Part shown: piece after piece, positions 8,431 to 15,808 of the stretch | How the letters are laid out: every line of letters begins with the position of its first letter | Position numbering within the stretch: the first letter of the stretch is position 1 | Source: Clostridiales bacterium Firm_08 | Lineage (GTDB): Bacteria; Bacillota; Clostridia; Oscillospirales; QAKW01 | Direction: 5' to 3' | Length of the DNA: 64,000 nucleotides | Assembly: GCA_001604045.1 (NCBI GenBank) | Contig: LVAN01000009.1 | Span: 1 to 64,000, forward strand | Notes under the pieces: generated by a model | Told to the model about the DNA's origin: nothing | Databases searched by the model: none | The model's input: the letters and a program-made list of their open reading frames with translations, nothing else | Made by a program: the position numbers and the translations under genes

Positions 8431-8702
8431 AAAAAACCCTGAAAATGACATTGTCATTTTCAGGGACGAAAAATTCCGCGGTACCACCCTGCTTACCGCT
8501 ATTATAAGCGGTCTGCTCTGTAAGGCTCCAGCAAGCCTTTTGCCATGATAACGGGGCAAACCGGGATGTCCTACTTGGTTCAGAGATCCTGCTCCGGAAT
8601 GAGACTTCTCCGCTTAACCGTGCTGCCTCACACCATCCGGTAGCTCTCTGTAACGGTTTCGGAAACGGAAAATAGTTCCATCAACGCATTTTCAAACGAT
8701 TT
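8431..8702 (-). promoter_or_regulatory. T-box riboswitch, predicted leucine specifier (CTC)
   Basis: The minus strand contains the diagnostic T-box sequence AGGGTGGTACCGCGG (8476-8490). Upstream are the stem I motifs AGAGAG and GGATGGTGTGAG. The intrinsic terminator lies at 8437-8465 (14-bp arms, then a U run). Taking the codon 6 nt before the conserved GAGC gives CTC at 8601-8603, followed by A, as in known leucine leaders. Uncharged tRNA-Leu would favour the antiterminator and turn on the downstream LeuA-like/synthetase operon. The T-box call is near certain; the specifier is hand-read. Confidence 0.9.
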
Positions 8703-8708
8703 GAAAGT

Positions 8709-8737
8709 ATTATAGCACCACCGTTGCCGCTTGTCAA
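8709..8737 (-). promoter_or_regulatory. Promoter of the Leu T-box unit
   Basis: On the minus strand, TTGACA (8732-8737) and TATAAT (8709-8714) are separated by 17 nt, a consensus sigma-A promoter just upstream of T-box stem I. Confidence 0.85.
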
Positions 8738-8783
8738 GTATTTTTTCCCGACATCGTCCGCGTATTTCGCGTTTGAACAAACG

Positions 8784-8812
8784 AAAACCCGCAAGCGACG
8801 CTTGCGGGTTTT
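8784..8812. terminator. Bidirectional-looking terminator after the aminotransferase
   Basis: A perfect 14-bp inverted repeat (8784-8797 and 8799-8812) with GC-rich arms and AAAA/TTTT at the two ends. It lies 26 bp past the aminotransferase stop and would end the Val T-box transcript before the Leu promoter. Confidence 0.85.
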
Positions 8813-8838
8813 GTCCGTTCCTGGTGATCAGTTTTCGG

Positions 8839-9900
8839 TCAGATCTCGACGGTCCAGCCGAACGGGTCGGGGGTCTTGCCCCACTGGATACCGGTCAGTG
8901 TGTCGTACAGGTGCTGGGTGACAGGCCCGATCTTACCGCCGCAGACGGTAAAGACCTGATCCTTATAGCACAGCTCGCCGATGGGGGAGACGACGGCGGC
9001 GGTGCCGCAGCCCCACGCTTCCTCCAGCGTGCCGTTTTCCATCGCTTTTTCAAGTTCATCAACGCTCAGCAGGCGCTCGGAGACGGTGTAGCCTTCTTTT
9101 TTGAGGATCTCGATGCAGGACTTGCGGGTGATGCCGGGCAGGATGGAGCCGGTGAGTTTCGGAGTGACGATCTCGCCGCTGATTTTGAACATGACGTTCA
9201 TCGCGCCGACTTCCTCGATGTATTTACGCTCAACGCCGTCCAGCCAGAGCACCTGGGAATAACCCTTCTGCTCGGCGCGTTCGCCGGCACGGTTGCTCGC
9301 GGCGTAGTTGCCGCCGCATTTGGCGTAGCCCGTGCCGCCTCTGACGGCGCGGACGTCCTCGTCCTCGATCATGATGCGCACCGGGTTGATGCCTTCCTTG
9401 TAGTAGCTTCCCACCGGGGAGGCGATGATGAGGAACGTCGCGTTATGCACGGCGTGCACGCCCAGTGTCTCATCGTTGCCGAACATAAAGGGACGCAGGT
9501 AGAGCGAGGTGCCGGGCGCGGAGGGCGTCCAGTCCTGCTCGACGGAGACGAAGGTTTTGAGGATCTCGAAGGCGTCCTCCTCCGGGATCTGCGGCAGGCA
9601 GAGGCGCTCCGCGGAGTTGTTCATCCGGCGGATGTTCTCCATCGGGCGGAACAGTTGCACTTTGCCGTCGTCGCGGCGGTAGGCTTTGAGTCCCTCAAAG
9701 ATCTCCGAGCCGTAATGCAGTACCGTGCTGGCGGGGTGGATGCTCAGTCTTTCAAAGGGAACGATGCGGGCGTCGTGCCAGCCCTGCTCACGGTTGAAGT
9801 CCATCACGAACATATGATCGGTAAAGATCCTGCCGAAACCGAGGGTGGAGGGATCCGGCTTTGCCGCGGGGGCCGCGGTCTTTGTGATCTTGATATCCAT
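8839..9900 (-). CDS. ilvE: Branched-chain amino acid aminotransferase
   Basis: A PLP-dependent class IV aminotransferase that interconverts Val, Leu and Ile with their 2-oxoacids, using glutamate. It has 353 residues, the length of the BCAT group. It shows YGSEIFEGLKAYR near residue 62, the PLP-site segment YAKCGGNYAAS, and GSILPGITRKS. The start is ATG at 9900 behind AAGGAG. It is the last gene of the Val T-box unit, 12 bp after the oxidoreductase gamma subunit. Linkage to a 2-oxoacid:ferredoxin oxidoreductase and to acyl-CoA synthetases fits amination of 2-oxoacids made by reductive carboxylation. Confidence 0.95.
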   Translation of the reverse strand: MDIKITKTAAPAAKPDPSTLGFGRIFTDHMFVMDFNREQGWHDARIVPFERLSIHPASTVLHYGSEIFEGLKAYRRDDGKVQLFRPMENIRRMNNSAERLCLPQIPEEDAFEILKTFVSVEQDWTPSAPGTSLYLRPFMFGNDETLGVHAVHNATFLIIASPVGSYYKEGINPVRIMIEDEDVRAVRGGTGYAKCGGNYAASNRAGERAEQKGYSQVLWLDGVERKYIEEVGAMNVMFKISGEIVTPKLTGSILPGITRKSCIEILKKEGYTVSERLLSVDELEKAMENGTLEEAWGCGTAAVVSPIGELCYKDQVFTVCGGKIGPVTQHLYDTLTGIQWGKTPDPFGWTVEI

Positions 9901-9912
9901 ACTGAAAACTCC

Positions 9913-10452
9913 TTACTCTTGATATTCCGCGCCAAGGCGCATCGCTTTGGCGTTGATGTCCATCATATCGGCGTGTTTTGCGGAAATGACCTTTTTGAGC
10001 GCCGCCGCCACGCTGTCATCACCGAAATCGTCCAGCACTTTCAGCACCTTGCCGATGATGATCATATTGGCGAGGTTGCCGAGCCCGTTCTCGCTCGCGA
10101 GTCTTGTCGCGGGAACGTAGTATACGGTGACGTCGGTGCGCTTGACTTTGCGCTCGATAAGGGTGCTGTCCGCGAAAATGATGCCGCCCGGTTCCACCGC
10201 GTCTTCGAAGCGGTCAAGGGAGGGCAGGTTCATCGCGACCAGAACGTCGGGTTTGGAGACGATGGGGGAACCGACCGCGCTGTCGCTGACGATGACGCTG
10301 CAGCTCGCGGTGCCGCCCCGCATCTCAGGGCCGTAGGAGGGAAGCCAGCTGACCTGCTTTCCGTCCGTCAGCCCTTTGTAGGCGATGAATTTGCCGGCAA
10401 ACAGGATGCCCTGTCCGCCAAATCCGGAGAATAGGAATTTCGTCGTGCTCAT
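9913..10452 (-). CDS. 2-oxoacid:ferredoxin oxidoreductase, gamma subunit
   Basis: 179 residues of the pyruvate/ketoisovalerate oxidoreductase catalytic domain (gamma) family, with the typical start FLFSGFGGQGILFAGK. Its ATG overlaps the TGA of the beta subunit gene (ATGA), so the two are translationally coupled. Together with the alpha, beta and delta genes upstream it forms a four-subunit VOR/KOR-type enzyme that reversibly converts an acyl-CoA, CO2 and reduced ferredoxin into a 2-oxoacid and CoA. The neighbouring branched-chain aminotransferase points to branched 2-oxoacids. Confidence 0.93.
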   Translation of the reverse strand: MSTTKFLFSGFGGQGILFAGKFIAYKGLTDGKQVSWLPSYGPEMRGGTASCSVIVSDSAVGSPIVSKPDVLVAMNLPSLDRFEDAVEPGGIIFADSTLIERKVKRTDVTVYYVPATRLASENGLGNLANMIIIGKVLKVLDDFGDDSVAAALKKVISAKHADMMDINAKAMRLGAEYQE

Positions 10453-11207
10453 TTCGCTTCCTCCTTCGCCGCGCTGCGGTCTTTGTATACGCCGAGCGGA
10501 TAGTACGCCAGCATATTCTCTTTCAGCCAGTCGATCGCCTTCTGCGGCGTCATGCCCCAGTTGGTGGGGCAGGTGGAAACGACCTCGATCAGCGAAAAGC
10601 CCTTGCCGTCGATCTGATTTTGGAACGCCTTTTTGATCGCCTTTTTGGCGTTGCGGACGTTTTTAACGTCGGCGACGGTGACCCGCTCAAGATATTCCGG
10701 ACCTTCCAGCTCGGACAGCATTTCGCACACCCGCACGGGATAGCCGCAGAGTTTGGGATCTCTGCCGTAAGGCGAGGTCTGCGTGACCTGACCGGGCAGG
10801 GAAGTGGGCGCCATCTGACCGCCCGTCATACCGTAGATCGCGTTGTTGATGAAAATGACGGTGATATTCTCATTGCGCGCCGCGGCGTGCACCGTCTCTG
10901 CCATACCGATGGAGGCGAGGTCGCCGTCACCCTGATAGGTGAAAACGATGTGGTTTTCGGGATCGGCGCGCTTGACGCCGGTCGCGACGGCGGGGGCTCT
11001 GCCGTGCGCCGCCTCGATCATATCACAGTTGAAATAATTGTACGCCATGACCGAGCAGCCGACCGGCGCGATGCCGATGGTCTTGCCCTCGATGCCGAGC
11101 TCGTCGATGACTTCCGCCACCAGCCGGTGCACGATACCGTGCAGACAGCCGGGGCAGTAATGCATCGGGACGTCGGTCAGCGCGTGGGGTTTCTCAAATA
11201 CGACCAT
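10449..11207 (-). CDS. 2-oxoacid:ferredoxin oxidoreductase, beta (TPP-binding) subunit
   Basis: 252 residues. The thiamine diphosphate site is clear: YQGDGDLASIGMAE (GDGD) followed about 30 residues on by NNAIYGMTGGQ. MHYCPGCLHG near the N-terminus is the usual CPGC segment, and PVGCSV follows. The start ATG shares its first base with the last base of the alpha stop codon (TAATG). It works with the alpha, gamma and delta subunits. The beta subunit carries the TPP on which the acyl-CoA and CO2 are joined, or from which CO2 leaves. Confidence 0.94.
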   Translation of the reverse strand: MVVFEKPHALTDVPMHYCPGCLHGIVHRLVAEVIDELGIEGKTIGIAPVGCSVMAYNYFNCDMIEAAHGRAPAVATGVKRADPENHIVFTYQGDGDLASIGMAETVHAAARNENITVIFINNAIYGMTGGQMAPTSLPGQVTQTSPYGRDPKLCGYPVRVCEMLSELEGPEYLERVTVADVKNVRNAKKAIKKAFQNQIDGKGFSLIEVVSTCPTNWGMTPQKAIDWLKENMLAYYPLGVYKDRSAAKEEAK

Positions 11208-12274
11208 TATCTCACACCTCCGTTTTTCGCCGCCGCTTCAATGGCGCGCAGTACCTGTTCGGGATCGGGGATCATACCGCCGGCGCGGTTGCAGAGCGTA
11301 ACGGGACGCTTGCAGCTTGTCGCGAGTTTGACGTCCTCGATCATCTGACCCATGGAAAGTTCCACCGAGATGAATTCTTTGACCTTATCCGCCGCCTTCG
11401 CGAAGGGCGCGACGGGGAAAGGCCACAGCGTGATGGGGCGGATCATACCCGCCTTGATGCCGCGTTTTCTCGCTTCGTCCACCGCGTTTTTGGAAACGCG
11501 GGCGGCAATGCCGAACGCGGTGACGCAGATGTCCGCGTCCTCCATCATATATTCCTCGTACATCGTCTCTTTTTCTTCGACGATCTTATAGCGCTCGTAG
11601 CGGTCGAAGTTGAATTTCTCCAGCTCCTCCGGGATCAGCGAAAGGGAATTGATGATGTTATGCTCTCTTTGCAGTTTGGTGCCGGTGGTCGCCCAGGGCT
11701 TCTCCGGCGCGGGGTTTACTTTGAGATCCAGCGCGACCGGCTCCATCATCTGTCCCATCGTGCCGTCCGCCAGGATCATCGAGGTCATGCGGTAGGTATC
11801 CGCAAGCTCAAATCCTTTGATGGTGAGTTCCGCCATTTCCTGTACCGAGGCGGGCGCCAGCACGATCATGTGATAGTCGCCGTGACCGCCGCCGCGGGTC
11901 GCCTGGAAATAGTCGGACTGGCTGGGCTGAATGCCGCCCAGTCCCGGACCGCCGCGCTGAACGTTAACGATCAGCGACGGGAGATCCGCGCCTGCGAGGT
12001 AGGAAAGTCCCTCGCCTTTCAGCGATACGCCGGGGCTGGAGGACGACGTCATAACGCGCTTACCGGCGCTGGCGACGCCGTAGACCATATTGATCGCGGC
12101 GATCTCACTTTCCGCCTGCAGGAACACCCCGCCGATCTTGGGCATCTTTTTCGCCATATAGGCGGCGATCTCCGTCTGCGGCGTGATGGGGTAGCCGAAA
12201 TAGTGGCGACAGCCCGCGATGATCGCGGCTTCCGCGATGGCTTCGTTGCCTTTCATCAAAACTTTGTCTGCCAT
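11207..12274 (-). CDS. 2-oxoacid:ferredoxin oxidoreductase, alpha subunit (VorB/KorA-like)
   Basis: 355 residues. It opens with KVLMKGNEAIAEAAIIAGCR and GYPITPQTEI, the hallmarks of the alpha subunit of 2-oxoacid:ferredoxin oxidoreductases. It continues with QAESEIAAINMVYGVASAG and SSSSPGVSLKGEGLSYLAG, as in 3-methyl-2-oxobutanoate (VorB) and 2-oxoglutarate (KorA) enzymes. ATG at 12274 is used, with GGAAG upstream and only 5 nt from the delta stop; a longer reading into the delta gene has no support. The operon context favours VOR (branched 2-oxoacids) over KOR. Confidence 0.93.
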   Translation of the reverse strand: MADKVLMKGNEAIAEAAIIAGCRHYFGYPITPQTEIAAYMAKKMPKIGGVFLQAESEIAAINMVYGVASAGKRVMTSSSSPGVSLKGEGLSYLAGADLPSLIVNVQRGGPGLGGIQPSQSDYFQATRGGGHGDYHMIVLAPASVQEMAELTIKGFELADTYRMTSMILADGTMGQMMEPVALDLKVNPAPEKPWATTGTKLQREHNIINSLSLIPEELEKFNFDRYERYKIVEEKETMYEEYMMEDADICVTAFGIAARVSKNAVDEARKRGIKAGMIRPITLWPFPVAPFAKAADKVKEFISVELSMGQMIEDVKLATSCKRPVTLCNRAGGMIPDPEQVLRAIEAAAKNGGVR

Positions 12275-12279
12275 ATCGC

Positions 12280-12483
12280 TCACTTCCTTTCCACCGTGAT
12301 GACGCAGTCGGGGCACATCATGGCGCAGAACGCGCAGGCGATACATTTCTCCTGATCGACGCATTCCGCGGGGTGATGCCCCTTCTTATTGATCTGATCC
12401 GGCGCGACGCGCAGGATCTGCTTGGGGCAGGCGTCCACGCACAGACCGCACCCCTTGCAGTTGTCTTTCTTGAAAGAAACCAT
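12280..12483 (-). CDS. 2-oxoacid:ferredoxin oxidoreductase, delta (2x[4Fe-4S]) subunit
   Basis: A 67-residue ferredoxin-type subunit with two CxxCxxCxxxCP clusters: CKGCGLCVDACP near residue 9 and CIACAFCAMMCP near residue 47. It passes electrons between the TPP centre of the oxidoreductase and free ferredoxin. It is first of the four oxidoreductase genes and sits 16 bp after the ParA-like ATPase gene, with a good GGAGG site upstream. Its size matches VorD/KorD. Confidence 0.94.
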   Translation of the reverse strand: MVSFKKDNCKGCGLCVDACPKQILRVAPDQINKKGHHPAECVDQEKCIACAFCAMMCPDCVITVERK

Positions 12484-12499
12484 ATATAAACCTCCTTTA

Positions 12500-13162
12500 T
12501 TATACAGGCCTTTTCTGTAACGTAAGCGGGAAAAGATTTTCGATCTTTCCCGAAAGCGCGGGCTCGAGCCTCGCTTCCGCCGTCGTCATCGCCAGCGGCA
12601 GACCGGCGGCCTTCGCGACCGCTTCGGCGTATTCCACCGAGGCGAGGATATCCTCCGGCGTCGTGACCGCGCCGAGGTTGGAATTGTTGACAATACCTGT
12701 CAGCGGCAGACCGCCCGCCGCCTCCACTTCCCGCAGGACCTCAAGCGTTGAGGGAACATCGGGAGTAAGGGGACGGTAGCGGTTGATGACCGCCCACATT
12801 TCATAGTTTTGCTCCTCTTTGAGCGCCGGAGCGATCCGGCCGAGCGCCAGCGCGCCGCGGTCGTCGCCGCCGACGTCGATGACGGCGGTAAGATCTTTGT
12901 CGTCCGTTAGTTGGTAAAGCTGCTGAGGAAGCGCCGGGATATCGACGTTGGAACCGGCGTATTCCGATGCGATCAGCGTTATGCCTGCCGCGGAGAGTTC
13001 CGCGGCGCTGTCTTTGGTGCGGAAATAGGGATTTACGATGTCAAGATCCGCGATGGCGACTTTTTTCCGCTCCTTTTTCAGCGCGAGCGCGAGGTTGACC
13101 GCCACGTTGGTCTTGCCGCTGCCGTAATGACCGCAGAGCAGATATACTCTTTTGTCCATCAT
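12500..13162 (-). CDS. ParA/MinD-like P-loop ATPase of the oxidoreductase operon
   Basis: 220 residues. LCGHYGSGKTNVAVNLALAL is a Walker A of the deviant SIMIBI type, VAIADLDIVNPYF carries the adenine/switch Asp, and TAVIDVGGDDRGA is the switch II/Walker B region. Its ATG overlaps the synthetase stop (ATGA), so it is tightly coupled to that gene, and the four oxidoreductase genes follow directly. SIMIBI ATPases next to metalloenzymes often load metal or Fe-S clusters (CooC, Mrp types), so a maturation role for the oxidoreductase is possible but unproven. A chromosome-partitioning role is unlikely given the operon. Confidence 0.8.
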   Translation of the reverse strand: MMDKRVYLLCGHYGSGKTNVAVNLALALKKERKKVAIADLDIVNPYFRTKDSAAELSAAGITLIASEYAGSNVDIPALPQQLYQLTDDKDLTAVIDVGGDDRGALALGRIAPALKEEQNYEMWAVINRYRPLTPDVPSTLEVLREVEAAGGLPLTGIVNNSNLGAVTTPEDILASVEYAEAVAKAAGLPLAMTTAEARLEPALSGKIENLFPLTLQKRPV

Positions 13163-15447
13163 AACTGATTGCGGCGGATCTTGCCGCTGACCGTCTTGGG
13201 CAGGCTGTCGCGGAACACGACGATCCGCGGATATTTATAGGGCGCTGTTTTTTCCTTGACATAAAGCTGGATCTCTTTTTTGAGTTCCTCGGTCGGCTCG
13301 GTGCCCGGCACCAATACAACGCTTGCCTTGACGACCTGACCTCTTACCTCGTCGGGCGCGGCGGAAACGCCGCATTCCAAAACATAGGGGAGTTCCATGA
13401 TAACGCTTTCGATCTCAAAGGGACCGATGCGGTAGCCGGAGGACTTGATGACGTCATCCACCCGGCCGACGTACCAGTAGAAACCGTCCTCGTCCCGCCA
13501 CGCCGAGTCGCCGGTGTGGTAGTAGCCGTCGTGCCAGGTCTCTTTGGTCTTTTCCTCGTCGCCGTAGTAGCCGACCGCCAGTCCGCAGGGGGAACCGTTT
13601 TTGAGATCGATGACGATCTCGCCCGTTTCGCCGTCCGGGACGGGTTTGCCGTCCGCGTCGATCAGCGCGACGTCATAGATCGGCGCGGGCTTGCCCATCG
13701 AGCCGATCTTGTGGGGCGCGCCTACCATGTTACCGATGATCATCGTCGTTTCGGTCTGTCCGAAGCCCTCAAGGATCTGCAGTCCCGTCAGTTTCTCAAA
13801 CTGACGGTAGACCTCGGGGTTGAGCGCTTCGCCCGCCGTCGTCATATGTTTGACGGAGGAAAAATCGTAATGGGAGATATCCTGTTTGATCATCATGCGA
13901 AGCATGGTCGGCGGCGCGCAGAAGGTTGTGATATGATATTTGGCGAACATCGGCATGATCTCATCCGCGTGGAAACGGTCGAAATCGAACACGAAGGTCG
14001 CCGCCTCGCACAGCCACTGACCGTACAGTTTGCCCCACATCGCCTTGGCCCAGCCGGTGTCCGAAATGGTGAAGTGCAGACCTTCGGGGTCGACGTTGTG
14101 CCAATACCGGGCGGTGTGGAAGTGCCCTAAGGGATATTTGTAGTTGTGCGCGGCGATCTTGGGATAGCCGGAGGTGCCGGAGGTGAAGTACATCATCATC
14201 AGGTCGTCGCCGCCCGGCGCGTCCGCGCCGCGTTTGAAATGGGTGCTGTATAAAACGTATTCCTCGTCAAAGGACCGCCAGCCTTCACGGGCGCCGTTGA
14301 CGATGAGTTTGTGTTTGAGCCCCGGGCAGTTGGCCGCCGCGAGATCCACCTGATGGGCGGTGTCGTCGTCCGCGGTGCAGAGGATGGCGGAGACGCCCGC
14401 CGCTTTGAAGCGGTATTCAAAGTCGTGCTCCTGCAGCTGATTGGTTGCCGGGATGGCGATGGCGCCGAGTTTGTTCAGTCCCAAAATGGCGAACCAGAAC
14501 TGATAGTGGCGTTTGAGCACCAGCATCACGCGGTCGCCCCTTTTGATGCCGAGGGATTTGAAATAGTTGGCGCAGCGGGCGGATGCCTTTTTCATATCTG
14601 TAAAGGTAAAACGCTTTTCAGACAGATCCCTGCCGATATACAGCATCGCGAGCTTGCCGGGATCCCGTTCCGCCAGCGCGTCTACCAGATCGAACGCGAA
14701 ATTGAAATGTTCGGTGTTTTTGAATTTGACGGAGAGAGGCGTGCCGTTTTCGTCCTCCTCCACGTCGATGAAATCGTGCCAGATGCGCTTTTCATCGTTG
14801 CGGGGTGCGGGCGCCTGTCCCGTGATCGCCATGGTGGGCGCGAGTTCCGGGATGGGTTCTCCCGTCGGGTTGAGGACGATGGCGTAAAACACGCAGTCTT
14901 TTCCGTTGACCGCGATCATGCCGTGCGGCGTGTCGCTGTCGAAATAGATACTGTCGCCGGGGCCGAGCACCTCGCGGTGGCCGCCGACCTGTACCATTAG
15001 ATTGCCCTCCACGACGATGTCAAGTTCCTGACCGGCGTGGGTGGTAAGCTCGATGTCTTTCTGTTCCGCGCCAGGATCGTAGCAACTGCGCACGTACAGC
15101 GGCTCGGCGATCTTGTTGCGGAAGGCGTAGGCAAGGTTGTAGTAGGTCATCCCGTGGGCGTTGGCGATCTCCTGTCCGCCGCCCGCGCGGGTGACGGTAT
15201 AGGATTTCAGCGTCGGGCTGTGACCCTCGATGATGTCGGTAACGTCCACGCCAAGCGCCAGCGCGCAGCGATAGATGAACGCGAAGTTGAGATCGCTCTC
15301 TCCCGCCTCGCAGCGCAGATATTCCTGCTCGGTGACGTCTGTTTTCTGCGCCATTTCGCCGACGGTAAGTCCTTCGATCTGCCGCAGCTCGCGGATGCGC
15401 GCCGCCATATCCCGGATCCTGAAATCCAGCCCTGTCATCTTGTTCAT
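13159..15447 (-). CDS. HTH-cupin-acyl-CoA synthetase (MACS-like), Val T-box unit
   Basis: About 762 residues in three parts: an XRE-type helix-turn-helix (about 12-68), a small cupin (about 120-190, with THAGQELDIVVEG and SDTPHGMIAV), and a full medium-chain-type AMP-forming acyl-CoA synthetase. The synthetase shows MYFTSGTSGYPK, EGFGQTETTM, YHTGDSAWRDEDGF and the catalytic Lys in TVSGKIRRNQL. ATG at 15447 with AGAGG upstream is chosen; a longer reading enters the T-box. It lies directly behind the Val T-box and is coupled to the ParA-like ATPase and oxidoreductase genes. I infer that it makes isobutyryl-CoA for carboxylation to the valine 2-oxoacid. The HTH suggests it may also bind DNA. Confidence 0.88.
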   Translation of the reverse strand: MNKMTGLDFRIRDMAARIRELRQIEGLTVGEMAQKTDVTEQEYLRCEAGESDLNFAFIYRCALALGVDVTDIIEGHSPTLKSYTVTRAGGGQEIANAHGMTYYNLAYAFRNKIAEPLYVRSCYDPGAEQKDIELTTHAGQELDIVVEGNLMVQVGGHREVLGPGDSIYFDSDTPHGMIAVNGKDCVFYAIVLNPTGEPIPELAPTMAITGQAPAPRNDEKRIWHDFIDVEEDENGTPLSVKFKNTEHFNFAFDLVDALAERDPGKLAMLYIGRDLSEKRFTFTDMKKASARCANYFKSLGIKRGDRVMLVLKRHYQFWFAILGLNKLGAIAIPATNQLQEHDFEYRFKAAGVSAILCTADDDTAHQVDLAAANCPGLKHKLIVNGAREGWRSFDEEYVLYSTHFKRGADAPGGDDLMMMYFTSGTSGYPKIAAHNYKYPLGHFHTARYWHNVDPEGLHFTISDTGWAKAMWGKLYGQWLCEAATFVFDFDRFHADEIMPMFAKYHITTFCAPPTMLRMMIKQDISHYDFSSVKHMTTAGEALNPEVYRQFEKLTGLQILEGFGQTETTMIIGNMVGAPHKIGSMGKPAPIYDVALIDADGKPVPDGETGEIVIDLKNGSPCGLAVGYYGDEEKTKETWHDGYYHTGDSAWRDEDGFYWYVGRVDDVIKSSGYRIGPFEIESVIMELPYVLECGVSAAPDEVRGQVVKASVVLVPGTEPTEELKKEIQLYVKEKTAPYKYPRIVVFRDSLPKTVSGKIRRNQL

Positions 15448-15483
15448 TGCTTTGTACCTCTTGTCCTTTCCGGGACAGTTTGT

Positions 15484-15765
15484 AAAAAAACACCCGTCCC
15501 AAAGCCTGAAATACTTTGAGACGAGTGTGTCATAAAACTTCACCCGCGGTACCACTCAAATTGCGTGAGGATCACGCCGCTCCTTGGGACCTGACAGTCC
15601 CTATGCCTTTACGCAGCAATCACGGGAGGGTTCTACTAACAGCGTTTCCGCCGCGTTCTTCCCTCCGGCTCGGGAGCTACAAACCACGAACGATCACCTG
15701 CCGGCTCACACCGACCGCCGACTCTCTGCGAGGCTCCTGTTCGCGTCCTCTCCTTCATCGCCATT
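15484..15765 (-). promoter_or_regulatory. T-box riboswitch, predicted valine specifier (GTA)
   Basis: On the minus strand a conserved GTGGTACCGCGG lies within 15544-15560. Stem I has the AGAGAGTCGGCGG...GGTGTGAGCC pattern, and an imperfect terminator hairpin (about 15491-15527) is followed by a U run. The codon 6 nt before GAGC is GTA, at 15678-15680, followed by G. It precedes the synthetase/VOR/aminotransferase genes, so valine starvation (uncharged tRNA-Val) should switch the whole unit on. The specifier reading is by eye. Confidence 0.9.
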
Positions 15766-15771
15766 GTAGCC

Positions 15772-15800
15772 ATTATATTTCAAGTTCGGTGAATTGTCAA
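15772..15800 (-). promoter_or_regulatory. Promoter of the Val T-box unit
   Basis: TTGACA (15795-15800) and TATAAT (15772-15777) on the minus strand with a 17-nt spacer. It lies just 8 nt past the stop of the upstream synthetase, so the two paralogues are separate units. Confidence 0.85.
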
Positions 15801-15808
15801 GTGTTTTA

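Noticed and set aside
12275-12364. Longer reading of the oxidoreductase alpha subunit into the delta gene.
   Set aside because: The extra residues are arginine-rich frame-shifted ferredoxin DNA; ATG at 12274 gives the family N-terminus.
15448-15555. Longer reading of the Val-unit synthetase starting inside the T-box.
   Set aside because: It would translate the T-box antiterminator and terminator, and has no ribosome site; ATG at 15447 does.
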